A stretch of DNA of 64,000 bases, taken from Lolium rigidum (taxonomy: Eukaryota; Streptophyta; Magnoliopsida; Poales; Poaceae). Position 1 is the first letter of the stretch, and the number at the start of each line of letters is the position of its first letter. This document shows positions 1 to 10,319 of the stretch, piece by piece. Where the stretch lies: assembly GCF_022539505.1 (NCBI RefSeq), contig NC_061513.1, positions 175,738,017-175,802,016 of the forward strand, given 5' to 3'. The position numbers and the translations under genes are program-made. The notes under the pieces were generated by a model. The model was not told the origin of the DNA, searched no databases, and was given only the letters and a program-made list of their open reading frames with translations.

Positions 1-196
1 ATAGTATACGAACATATCCAAACTGATAAAGTATCGTAGATACTTCCGTATGGTAGTATATGAGACATGGGTGTAGTTACACCCAGGGGTAGGAAGTATT
101 TATCCTATATATATATATATATATATATACGCATGCACTTTATGCGCAAAGGCGCGAGTGCCTCTAATAATGTGTGTGTGCACTCGATCGGTGATC

Positions 197-430
197 CCTA
201 AACCTTAAACCCTAAAACCCTAATCCCTAATCCCAAATTATACCCTAAACGTACACCCTAAACACTAATTAAACCCTAAACCCTAGACCCTAAACCCTAA
301 ACCCTAAACCCTAGACCCTAAACCCTAAACGTACACCCTAAACACTAAACCCTAAACCCCAAACCCTAAACCCTAGACCCTAAACCCTAATTAATTAACC
401 TTAACCCTAACCCTAACCCTAAACCCTAAT
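197..430 (+). repeat. Telomere-like array, satellite unit 1
   Basis: A run of CCCTAAA heptamers, the complement of the plant telomere repeat TTTAGGG. It is mixed with the variants CCCTAGA, CCTAAAA and CACTAAA and ends in several CCCTAA hexamers around 402-420. Degeneracy and the AT-rich flanks show an interstitial array rather than an active telomere end. Confidence 0.9.
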
Positions 431-800
431 ACTACATATATATATAGGCCAACGACACTTAATTACGCATCAAGCAGGCGACCAACTAATTAGCGCTGAT
501 AAATTAATTAACTTGAATCTTGACAAGTTCTCTCGAATGAAAACACATTTGATTAAGTTGCCTCATAATATATATACAATTAGTGTGCATGCGCGCATGG
601 CATACCTTGCACATATCATTCGTGCATATATTTCAATATATATCTGAACATATTCTTGGGGATAAATATATATAGTTCAATCTCTCTCTCTCGATCTATA
701 TATATCGTTGGTGGCCAAAAACACACTTATATATACGCATGCACTTTATGCGCAAAGGCGCGGGTGCCTCTAATAATGTGTGTGTGCACTCGATCGATGA

Positions 801-1024
801 TCCCTAAACCTTAAATCCTAAAACCCTAATCCCTAATCCCTAATTATACCCTAAACATACAACCCCTAAACACCCTAAACACTAAACCCTAAACCCTAGA
901 CCCTAAAACCCTAAACACTAAACCCTAAACCCTAAACACTAAACCCTAAACCCTAAACCCTAAACCCTAACCCTAACCCTAACCCTAACCCTAACCCCTA
1001 GCTAACCCTACACCCTAAACCCTA
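801..1024 (+). repeat. Telomere-like array, satellite unit 2
   Basis: Degenerate CCCTAAA array in the second unit. Around 964-1000 the pattern changes to consecutive CCCTAA hexamers, the vertebrate-type unit, before returning to satellite sequence. Confidence 0.9.
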
Positions 1025-1390
1025 CATATATAGGCCAATGACAGTTAATTGCGCATCAAGCAGGCGACCAACTAATTAGCGCTGATAAATTAATTAACTT
1101 GATTTTTGACAAGTTCTCGATCTCGAATGAAAAGACATTTGATTTGTCTCATAATATATATATAATTAGCTAGTGTGCATGTGCGCATGCATGGCATACC
1201 TTGCATATCATTCGTGCATATATTTCAATATATATTTGAACATATTCTTGGGGATATATATATTTAAATCTCTCTGTTATCTCGATCTATATATCGTTGG
1301 TGGCCAAGAAACACACTTATATATATGAAGCATGCACTTTATGCGCAAAGGCGCGGGTGCCTCTAATAATGTGTGTGTGCACTCGATCGT

Positions 1391-1627
1391 TGATCCCTAA
1401 ACCTTAAACCCTAAAACCCTAATCCCTAATCCCTAATTATACCCTAAACGTACACCCTAAATACCCTAAACACTAGACCCTAAACCCTAAACACCCTAAA
1501 CACTAAACCCTAGACCCTAAAACCTAAACACTAAACCCTAAACCCTAGACCCTAAACCCTAATTAACCCTAACCCTAAAACCCTAACTAGCTAACCCTAA
1601 ACCCTAAACCCTAATTAAACCCTACAT
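1391..1627 (+). repeat. Telomere-like array, satellite unit 3
   Basis: Third degenerate CCCTAAA array, with CCCTAGA and CACTAAA variants, in the same position inside the ~600-bp unit as the other two. Confidence 0.9.
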
Positions 1628-2110
1628 ATATATAGGCCAACGACACTTAATTGCGCATCAAGTAGGCGACCAACTAATTAGCGCTGATAAATTAATTAAC
1701 TTGATTTTTGACAAGTTCTCGATCTCGAATGAAAACACATTTGATTAAGTTGTCTCATAATATATATATAATTAGTGTGCATGTGCGCATGGCATACCTT
1801 GCATATCATTCGTGCATATATTTCAATATATGTTTGAACATATTCTTGGGGATATATATATTTCAATCTCTCTCTCTCTCGATCTATATATCGTTGGTGG
1901 CCAAGAAACACACTTATATATATACGCATGCACTTTAATTTATTTGCCTCACAATATATATAATTAATATGCATGCATGGCCTAACCATGTATGCTTATA
2001 TATGTGTTTAATTTGGGGATTTCAATCGCTCTCTCGCCGCTCTCTCGTTGGTGGCCAACAACACACACATGCACTTTGTGCGCAAAGGCATGTGCCTCTA
2101 ATAATGTTTG

Positions 2111-3270
2111 CTGCGATCGATCGGTCTAGTTTTGATTAATCATAGCACACAAATATAGAATTTGTATTTGAATCCACACAACCCTAATCTAAAACACATA
2201 GCCCCTAACATGGCCTAATTAACTGACCCCTTCTCTCTAGCTAATTAGTGGAAATTGCACAAAATCAAAAGGGGTCCCTCACTAATTATACATATATATC
2301 TAGATTGTGATAAACTTTTGCCCATATTTGGTGGATGGGTGCATCTTGGCATGTAAAACAATTAATGTTTGCAAATGGCGTTGTCAAAATTTATGTACAA
2401 ATGATTTCTTTCCATCCAAAGTGCATAAAATGGGAGTTTTAATGAAGAAGGTACAAATAAAACAGCTCAACATGCCTCCACACCCCGATTTTCACACGAA
2501 GTAGAGCATATTTAAAGGATAATTCCAGAGTTTTACTATTTTTCAAGAAACTTTGCTAATTTCCACCCACTCACATGACTTTATGCCGATTTAACGAAAA
2601 TAGGGCGAATTTAAACTACATGGGCGGGATAGTTTGAATTGTGCGCGCGGCAAAGGGAACCGCCTATTCCTCAACCTTGTGCACAGCAAATTACACACAC
2701 AACTCCATTAAACACCACCTACCTGGCGGCCCGGCCGCATGACCCCCCACCCACCGCTACACAACTTATCCCCGTCCGTGCGAAGAGCTTCCCCTCCCCG
2801 TCCCGTTCGTGCGAAGAAGAAGCTTCCCCTCCCGTCGTTCTTCTCGAGACGCACCGGCGGTCAAGTTGATCCACGGTAGGGTTGCTATCTCTAGCTCAAT
2901 CATGCATCGGGCAAGACGGCCTAACGATTTATATTTTCTTGATGCTGCTAAAAAAATCGTCGGTATGCTCGAACTAATTGGCACTTTATAGTTTTCCGCT
3001 CGATTTGTCCTCGATCAATTTGTTCATTTGCGTGGGCATATAGAGTCAGTTCTGCACTCGATCCGTTGATTTGCTGAAATGTCATGGCAGAGTTTTGTAC
3101 ACGATCTGTTTGCTAAAATGTCGATGGGCATTTTTTGTTTTGTACTCGACATGATTGCTGAAATGCATAATCATGTACTAGTATAGTTTTGTACTCGATG
3201 GATATACATTTCCTACTTCGCCTTAAATTAATCACCAACCATTGTATCTCATAATTAAACGAGATGGACG
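2111..3270. other. No gene recognised; leader-like GC-rich patch
   Basis: No recognisable gene. 2639-2870 is a C-rich stretch with CCCCTCCCGTC-type sequence that ends at a possible splice donor (GTAGGG near 2876). It resembles the 5' leader of a plant gene and could belong to the transposase remnant that follows at 3301. The rest is AT-rich and featureless. Confidence 0.3.
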
Positions 3271-3300
3271 TGAACTTGGATACTGCATGGACACTTATGT

Positions 3301-3576
3301 TCCCCTTCATATATAAATGGTGTTCAACCCTTTATGGGGTTTATTAGAGCTCATGAAGCTCACGACCTGGACGTGTATTGCCCGCGCTGCACATGTATGA
3401 ATGGTGAGAAGAGGCCTCACCATGTAGTGGAAGATCATTTACACATTTTTGGGATGGATCGCACATATGTTAGGTGGGTTTATCATGGTGAACCACATAA
3501 TGATCCTTCAGCGGGAGAAGCAGATCTTGCTCACACTGTATGTGTGCTGACATATGTAGTTAATTATTTATATTGA
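3301..3576 (+). pseudogene. CACTA transposase-associated domain fragment
   Basis: The open frame reads YINGVQPF, then CPRCTCMN, a run with HHVVEDHL, and Y-x2-W-x2-HGE at its end. This is the pattern of the transposase-associated domain found at the N terminus of plant CACTA (En/Spm) transposases: a YI.GV..F lead-in, C-P-x-C-x-C zinc-type cysteines, a V..HL helix and a W..HGE close. About 85 residues are readable. The frame is closed upstream at 3271-3273 and ends at 3576 without the transposase core, so it is a relic. It may come from the same CACTA family whose right terminus is at 13126, but that is inference. Confidence 0.7.
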
Positions 3577-3839
3577 TGTTGCCGCTGTTTCGATCAATAG
3601 TTTGCATTGTCGTGCAAGGTTCCGTACTCAAATTTAACTTGTTGCGGATGGATGGACGGGAAGGAGAGAAAAAGCGCTTGCTTCGAGAACCGGGTTTCAG
3701 CTCGGGACATGTGTCGTGCCGGATGAGAAGGTAAATATGTAAAACGGCATTTGTTCAGAGTTGCATCCCTTAGATGTTTGTCTAATCTCGTTGATGTACT
3801 AATTGCGTAAGGATTGAGTTGAAGAGGTCTCTCAGCTTG

Positions 3840-4199
3840 ATGGGAGATTTGAAGATGAATCTCGGCTTGATGCACCTCGTGGATGGTACCGATGACGGGC
3901 CTTTCATAGACGAAGGTCCCGGACTCGAGATTATCTAGCCTACGAAGGAGGCCGTGGACCGAGTACACGGCTTTGCGTTGAAGTGGATGCACGCCGGAGA
4001 TCATCGATGGCGTCCTGGTAGTCTCAAGACCACCCAGCCCTGATGCACCTGTGGATGGTACTGATGACGAGCCTTTCATAGACGAAGGTCCTGCACCTGA
4101 GATTATCCAGCCTACAGAAGGAGGTCGTGGACCGAGTACACAGCTTTGCGTTGAAGCGGATGCACGCCCGGAGATCATCAGCAGGACCACCCAGCCCTG
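3840..4199 (+). repeat. Tandem ~165-bp duplication, coding-like
   Basis: Two diverged copies (about 3840-4010 and 4020-4190) share GATGCACCT-GTGGATGGTAC, CCTTTCATAGACGAAGGTCC, GCTTTGCGTTGAAG and GAGATCATC. The second copy is open on the plus strand and reads an acidic, proline-containing peptide with DGTDDEPFIDEGPAPEIIQP, closed by a stop at 4198. The first copy is frameshifted. It follows the CACTA relic and could be part of the same decayed coding region; I do not recognise the product. Confidence 0.5.
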
Positions 4200-4436
4200 A
4201 TGCAGAATGTTGAGCTACTTTATGATTCGTACTCTTATGTTCTGGTGCTATAGTATGTACTATCTTTCTTATGATTTGTACGCCTTTGGCGCTAGAACTA
4301 TAATTAAGCATTCAGTGGATGATCGCGTTGCAAAATTTGACACCCACACAATCAGTTCATCGTATGAGTAGTAGCACAATTACTTCTACAGCCGGTCCCG
4401 CAGCCGCATTAATTGGTAGCATGAAACACTTTCAGC

Positions 4437-4545
4437 ACTCCTCTCGATTCATATTAATTGACTCAATTTTGTCTAGATATGGATGTATCTAGATGCATTT
4501 GTTAACTAGAATAACAAACTTGAGTCAGTTAATATGAATCGGTGT
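4437..4545. mobile_element. Small Stowaway-like MITE
   Basis: 4445-4466 and 4520-4541 are near-perfect inverted copies of CGATTCATATTAATTGACTC, separated by about 53 bp with TCTAGATATGGATGTATCTAG. This is the usual layout of short Stowaway-type elements of grasses. Exact ends and the TA duplication are not clear. Confidence 0.6.
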
Positions 4546-6013
4546 AAACCGCCCAAGTCCTCGAGCAGCTAGTTTATTGACTCTGGACTCCAAGCCTCTC
4601 GCGGCAAGCCATCGACGAAGGTTTGACCAGATCTTGGCCCGTTTTTTTTTGCGAATAGCAAAGCTTTGACCAGTTCCTCTCGGGATACAGCACGCCGGTG
4701 AGCTTGCACGGTTGCCATGAGCACTTTCCGGCGGAACTTCCTCTGAAGCGCCCTCAAGCCGCCGCTGCGAGACAGCACGCAGTGCCTCGAGGTGGACGGA
4801 ACGGACGAACTCGGGATCTCAGGGCGGGGGGTCCGCCTTGTCCGGGAATGATCTCCAGCGGGTTAACGAGGACATGCATGGCGGCCAGGGGATTCGGGGG
4901 TTTTTTTGTTGTTGTTTGAGCTTGGGATTTGGGGTTTTTTTTGGATCGGGGAGGAGGAACCGAGGAAGAGGAAGGAACAGCCCGCGTGCTTGGCGCGTTG
5001 CAGTGTGCTTGAATTTCGAATTTTTGTGAAATGTTTCATTTCCCCTCTACAATTCGGGGGTTTTCTTGACGCGCCAATGCGTCCCGCCGGGCAGGTTCAA
5101 GTGAATTTGGGGTGCCACACTATGGGCCCTGGTTTCAGTGGAGACATGTAATGACTAGTCACATCGGTAAGTTCACCGTGTAATAAAATATGTTACCCCT
5201 CCCTTTATGTAGCCCCCTTGTCTCTCCCGATCGAGTGCCGACGTACCGACGGATGCAAGCCGCTAGCTCGATCCCCTCCTTTCGCCTCCACCGTCCAGGC
5301 ATCTAGCTTGGAGGGGCAAGCTGCATCTAGACCAAGCGGATTAGGTAGTACTAGTAATGCTCTTTCCTTTCTCGAGATCGGTTCTTTTTTCCTCACCTCG
5401 ATATCTTGCGCATCTATTTCCTATTCTGGGCGAAGGGGTGTCTTTCTGGTCACCCTCGCGCTGGGAGTGATTGATGGGGGTGGGGGGCGGGGCTACCTTT
5501 GCTTGGATTGGGGTGTTCTTCCTTTATTTGTCGACATTTGCAACCTTTGTAGTTTCTGCAGATCCTCAATGTATCTTTTGTCGACTTGTACGGGAAAGGA
5601 AATACCTCGGTGGTGGGGGCCAATGGAGCGTAAGGCCACCACGCATGTGGGCAGTTGGCTGAGCCTCGAGCTGCGTCCCCAGCCCCGCAGCAGGTACTCC
5701 GTTTGCTTATCCACTGCCTCCGTCTGCATCCTCAATCTGCTCCTCGTTCGGAAGATGCTTAAAGTAGCACATGTCTTCAGCTGCTTGTGCATAAAGCCTC
5801 TATGACACCATGCTCTATATTCTCTCGTATCGGGTTGGTACCTCCAGGTTCCGTGCTCGAGGCTATGGGGAACGAGAATAACGCCCCACCCGCTGCAGGA
5901 GCATGGCCCGATCTGCAAAGACAAGAAGCGAAATGCCACTCGCCGAGTCGAGCGTGGACCGCCGAGGGGTAATTTTTTTAACCAACTTACCATGATGTAG
6001 TCTAAATCTGATA
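4546..6013. other. No recognised gene
   Basis: No recognised coding region. The longest open frame is 5218-5805 (+), 195 codons, Ser/Cys-rich at its end, without a known domain. Parts of it look like a spliced 5' leader (CTCGCC-rich start). I would not annotate it as a gene without transcript support. Confidence 0.3.
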
Positions 6014-6375
6014 CTCCCTCGGATCCAAATTAATTGACTCAACTATCTCGTAGATACGGATGTATCTAGATGTGTTTTAGCTCTAGATACTACTACCTCC
6101 ACCCCAAAGCTTAGGGATTATATTATTTTTAGAAAGTCAAACTATACCATGTTTGACTAAGCTTTTACCAAAAATCATTAACATGCAAAATACAAAATTA
6201 ATATCATTAAATAGGTTGTGAAATATATTTTCCTACGGTATCTACACAATATTATATTTGTTGATAGAATGTTCTAAAATTTTGGTCAAATTTACTTGTT
6301 TTGATTTCTCAAAAATAAATAAGCCTTAAGCTTTGGGATGGAGGTATCTAGACAAAGCTGAGTCAATCTGGAGTA
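6014..6375. mobile_element. Stowaway-like MITE, outer element of a nest
   Basis: It starts CTCCCTCGGATCCAAATTAA after a TA and continues TGACTCAA. It ends GAGTCAATCTGGAGTAG, an imperfect inverted copy. The body is split by a second MITE at 6096-6344. The right terminus has lost about nine bases relative to the left. Confidence 0.6.
6096..6344. mobile_element. Stowaway-like MITE inserted in another MITE
   Basis: Terminal inverted repeats are CCTCCACCCCAAAGCTTA on the left and CTTTGGGATGGAGG on the right, flanked by TA on both sides (6094-6095 and 6345-6346). TA target duplication plus a CTCC-type terminus is typical of Stowaway elements (Tc1/mariner). Confidence 0.75.
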
Positions 6376-6510
6376 GTTTTTTTTGTCTCGTCCATAGCTA
6401 GTGTTCATGGTGCAAAAGGCTAAGAGCATCCACTATATGCATCAGTCTATCTCATACGGTAATTCAATATCACCGCTGAGAGTCTGCCTTTTGTTTTGCT
6501 ATTGATATGC

Positions 6511-6656
6511 GATCGAAACTTTAGGGCCTTTACTCAAAAGGAAGATCAAACTCGCGGCTGATCAGGCTGCCAGTATGTTGATGCCGCCCCATCTTCTAAA
6601 TGCCTCTACAAGCACAAGGCCACGCGCCCGCCAGGTGGTGATATTTTAATGAATAT
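6511..6656 (+). repeat. Repeated exon module, copy 1 (decayed)
   Basis: First of four related segments. It carries the shared words CTTTACTCAAA, CTTCTAAATGCCTCTACAAG and CACAAGGCCACG, and the intron-start-like GGTATATTTTCTTAATCCAC downstream. The AG of the acceptor is lost (ATATGCGATCG instead of ATATGCAG) and the frame is broken. See the copies at 7269, 7736 and 8079. Confidence 0.6.
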
Positions 6657-6732
6657 GGTATATTTTCTTAATCCACAAAACATGCCTTGATTTTTGTCTG
6701 TTTATTGTCGGTTTTTTCTAATGCTTGCCAAA

Positions 6733-6822
6733 AGTTTACAACAACAACAACAACCAAGCCTTTCAGTCCCAAACAAGTTGGGGTAGGCTATAGTTGAAGC
6801 CCATAAGATCTCGAAGCCAAAA
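6733..6822 (-). mobile_element. Au-type SINE 3' end
   Basis: Read on the minus strand, this ends CCCCAACTTGTTTGGGACTG then AAAGGCTTGG and TTGTTGTTGTTG. That is the characteristic 3' end of the Au SINE family of grasses and other plants, which terminates in a TTG-rich tail. It is 5' truncated, with no tRNA-like head visible. It sits between copies 1 and 2 of the repeated exon module. Confidence 0.8.
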
Positions 6823-7268
6823 GTTTAGAAACACCAAATTCGTTTGCTTACAATCATCATACAGTAATGTTCATCTACTCTCCAGTTCCCCTAACCCAAT
6901 AAAAAATGATGTTAATTACGATTTTTAGATTAAAAGAGCACCATTAGGCGCTCGTTAATTACGATTTTGAGATTAAAATGTCATTTGCAATTGCTAATTA
7001 CAATTTTGAGGCAAATGATTAGTTTAACCTTGATCTGTTCTGCTCTCCATTTTTCCCGACCGAAAAAAATGTAACCATTCCATTCCTCTGAAATGGAACC
7101 ATTCCATTCCATTCCACGCTGTTTCGAACCGAACACACTCCTTGCATTGTTGTGAACTGTTGTCCATACACAGCCATACCCTTCCACTTACATCCAGCGA
7201 CTATATGCATCGAGTCCGTCGCGAGTCATTCAATATCACTGCTGAGATTTGTTCCCATTCTTATGCAG

Positions 7269-7414
7269 GCTGAAACTGCTGCGCCTTTACTCAAGTGGAT
7301 GCAAAATGAGGCTGATGAGGCTGTTGTGAGGACGATGGTGCCGGCACCATCATCCGAAACCTCTACAAGCACGAGGCCATGGTCCAGCTGGGTGGTGACC
7401 TTTTAATGAATCAG
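7269..7414 (+). repeat. Repeated exon module, copy 2
   Basis: The acceptor TTATGCAG and the donor CAG|GTATAT frame this copy. It reads PLLKWMQNEADEAVV then RTMVP.PSSE before a one-base shift sends it to a stop. The peptide is not a domain I know. Spacing to copy 3 is 467 bp, and the flanking intron sequence is duplicated as well. Confidence 0.65.
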
Positions 7415-7735
7415 GTATATTTTCTTAATCCACATACATGATTTTATTATTATCTCGTTTAATTATCGTTGGCTTTGCCTAATGCTTACCAAAAGTTCGG
7501 AAACATCTGCGTTTGCTTACAATCATCATACACTAATTTTTCACTCTTCGATCTGTCTCATCCAAGATATAAACTGTTGAATTCCGTTGGCTTCTTTTGT
7601 AATCATTTGCATTGTTGTCAACTGTTGTTTATGCACAACCCTATTCTTCCACTTACATCCCGCACTATTTGCATCAGTCTACCTCATAGATTTATTAAAT
7701 ATCAATGATGAGTTATGTTGCTATTCATATGCAGG

Positions 7736-7874
7736 ATGAAGCTTCTGTGCCTCTACTCAAATGGATAAAAAATGATCCTGATGAGGCTGTTGTGAAGACG
7801 ATGGTGCCACCACCATCTTCTGAAAACCTCCTCAAGCACAAGGCCACGGGCCAGCTGGGTGGTATCCTTTTCAG
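7736..7874 (+). repeat. Repeated exon module, copy 3 (best preserved)
   Basis: Begins after the acceptor CATATGCAG and stays open throughout: PLLKWIKNDPDEAVVKTMVP, then PPSSE and KHKATGQLGG. It is followed by GTATATTTTCTTAATCC, shared with the other copies. Charged, mostly helical-looking, about 45 residues. It lies upstream of and in the same direction as the B3-like gene, so it may have been one of its N-terminal exons. Confidence 0.65.
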
Positions 7875-8078
7875 TAAGCGTGTATATTTTCTTAATCCTC
7901 ATACATGATTTGATTTGTCTCGTTTATTGCCGGCTTTGTCTAATTATGCTTACCAATAGTTCGAAACACACACAACCATATTCTTCCACTTACATCCAAG
8001 ACTATATGCATCGTTGTCTCATAGATTCATTTTATATATCACTCGCCGATGTCCGTTGCTCTTCAATTTTCATATGCG

Positions 8079-8241
8079 GATCGAAACCGCTAAGCCTTCA
8101 TTGGTCAAAAGGATTGCAACCGCCGTCGATGAGGCATCTCGCAGAGGCTGCCACCAAGTTATCGTCAGCCCCACCTTCCGGATGCTTATATAAGCTCAAG
8201 TCCAAGGACCAGCCGGGCCGTAACCATCCAAGGGTTCGGGT
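8079..8241 (+). repeat. Repeated exon module, copy 4 (decayed)
   Basis: Shares ATCGAAACCGCTAAGCC, GATGAGGC, CCACCTTCCGGATGC and GGTATATTTTCTTAA with the other copies. The acceptor has become ATATGCGG, so splicing into it is unlikely. Larger indels than in copies 2 and 3. Confidence 0.55.
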
Positions 8242-8388
8242 ATATTTTCTTAAGCCACATATACATGCCATGATTTATGTCTGATATTATCACCGGCTCT
8301 GTCTAATGCTTCTTGGAATTCGGAAACGCCAAATTAGCATGCTTATATTCATCATACACTAAATTTTGACTGTTCAGTTTGTAACATA

Positions 8389-9953
8389 GTGTTATGCACT
8401 CGCTTGTCAACATTTGCATTGCTCCGAACTATGCACTTTACACAACCTAATTCTTCCACTTACATTCAGCGCTACGCACCAGTAGTACCTCTCGTGTTTC
8501 CTTCACCATCCCGATGCCGAGCTTGCGGGAATATGGCGGGCCCATGTACATACCCCGCATATAACACCTCCTATGGCTCTATCTACCTTTCTAATAACTC
8601 CTTCACAGAGTTACAGGTATGTATTCTACGTGGTTTAGCATGAATTGGCATATAGTAAAGTCTTGTTTTTAGTCTTCCTGCTTCTTACATTAGTATCAAT
8701 TTTCACTCGCAGACTGTACCTTGTGAACTTCGTCCAATGATTAACCAGATGTGTCCGCATGAAGGGTCTTTCACTATGCATGGCAATGGCAAATTGATGA
8801 GCACCTACACGGTCTATGAGGTGTATGTCTACAAGACGCAGGCCATCACATATTTGTATGGACATGATTGGAGAAAGTTTACTTTTGACTACGGTCTGAA
8901 GAAGGGCGACGAGCTGAGGATCAGAAACTCAAACGGGCAGATATACGTAATCGCTTACGTAGTTGGAGACACTTCCAAATATATAGCATGTAACTTTTTT
9001 GTACTCATATCCTTTGATTACTGCATTCTGAGCAGTTGTTCTAAACCATTCCCTCTGTTCTAGCTTGCTGGGTTTAACATGATCAAAGCTGCAGATCCCT
9101 TGATGGAACAGGAGCGGATGTCACAAAGGGCACCCACACCAGCACCGGCACCGGCTTCCCACTCTCCTACATCAGCACCGGTTCCTGTACCAGCACCGTT
9201 TATTGCATCTACCCAGCAGGCCCCTACATCGAGCATTGGTTCCTGTAGAGGCCCCATATACTACACCTCGCCCAGCAGGCTCCCGCATCAAGACTCGGTT
9301 CCTCTAGCTGCACCGTTTATCGCACCTGCCCAACAGTCTCCTGCATCAGCACCGGTTCCTCTAGAGGCACCGTTTATTGCACCTGCCCAGCAGTCTCCTG
9401 CATCAGCACCAGCTCGTGTACCAGCCCAGGCTCCTGCACCTACCCCAGCCAGATCACCGAGGTCTCAGCTCATTGCTGTGGCCACCCGTGTGGTGACCAG
9501 GACGCATCTGAAGGCTATGTTCGTGAGTATATGACAACGATAACTCGCTCTTATCTTGATGTCTTCTCTGCTCAAAGTCTCACATGGTTCAGTCTTCGAG
9601 TGCATTGGTGCCATTGACTAATTTTTGTTGGTATCTCTTGCTTTGAATCAGAAATTGCCTAAAAGTATCGCCAAGGATCTCAATGCTGGCCGAAGGGGCA
9701 AGATTTCCCTCGTCATGGAGAGTGAAGTCTCACCGTGGAGGGACGGTACTCCGTCAGTCCCACAGATGGCCGCTTGGCTGTTACTTCCAGGTGGAAAAAG
9801 TTCATTGACGGTGCCAAACTTCGCATTGGATCAAAGTTGAAGGTCAAGATCTTTCGATGCCGCCGTGACATGCTCGGTCATCAAGTTTGCGGTTGTCTAG
9901 TTCTATTGTCCCATGAGCCCTTAGCAAATGCATTTGTAGTTATACTTATATAA
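8389..9953 (+). pseudogene. B3-domain-like transcription factor gene, broken
   Basis: Exons that fit splice sites are: up to 8616 (CAG|GTATGT), 8713 to about 8990, 9064-9522 (TTC|GTGAGT) and 9652-9953. The junctions 8616/8713 and 9522/9652 are both phase 0. The second exon reads as a B3-like barrel with W-x2-FTFDYGLKKGDELRI, the W...F...L..GD core of B3 DNA-binding domains. A Pro/Ala-rich linker follows, with repeated APVPAPFIA and SPASAP motifs. The last exon gives KLPKSIAKDLNAGRRGKISL and, one frame away from about 9735, GRLAVTSRWKKFIDGAKLRI, a second B3-like half. A frameshift near 9732 and an unclear junction after the first B3 suggest a pseudogene. Family assignment rests on the pattern only; the product would be a nuclear DNA-binding protein. 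Confidence 0.55.
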
Positions 9954-10319
9954 GGTTATCTTATCTCGAACTGCTAATTAATTGTATGGGTGGTAAAACT
10001 CGGCAAGCTTTTGCTCTTAGCAAGTATGTATGTATGATCAGCTATTATGATAACTAATGTTTGTGTTCATCATAATTTGCATTTCCGTTTTAGAAAAAAC
10101 TTAATTTCTATTTTGGCTGACTCGTTAGAGAACTATCGGATTGAATCCACAACATGATTCAAATTGATTCATTACACCAAGCCACATGTCTTGACCTTGC
10201 TATACACTAGTTCCATTAATCGATGCAAGAAGGCTTACCCGAGCTGCTCGAACCACGGCAGATTCGAATCCACCTTAGCTATCTAGCTAGAAATACAACC
10301 TTTGCGTAAAGAGGATTTG
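9954..10319. other. No gene seen
   Basis: AT-rich spacer between the B3-like relic and the 135-bp satellite. No open frame or repeat of note. Confidence 0.4.

Larger units (their letters stand above)
1..2110. repeat. Subtelomeric ~600-bp tandem satellite
   Basis: The landmark GCATGCACTT recurs at 131, 737, 1330 and 1926, giving a period of 606, 593 and 596 bp. A further diverged landmark lies near 2069. Each full unit has the same order: the landmark followed by GCGCAAAGGCGCG, a degenerate telomere-like array, an AT-rich stretch with GGCCAACGACA-type sequence, and a CT-rich plus TATATA segment. The fourth unit has lost its telomere-like array. The C-rich telomere strand reads rightwards, as expected if the chromosome end lies to the left. 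No coding region is credible here; short open frames are by-products of the repeat. Confidence 0.9.

Noticed and set aside
197..1627. A true chromosome end
   Set aside because: Arrays are short, degenerate and embedded in a satellite; a real telomere would be a long uniform array at the very end.
1696..1989. Open frames of 76-97 codons in the satellite
   Set aside because: They arise from ATATAT and repeat words and recur with the unit; no domain or start context.
5218..5805. 195-codon frame as a possible gene
   Set aside because: No domain, Cys/Ser-rich composition and no relative recognised; left as uncertain spacer.
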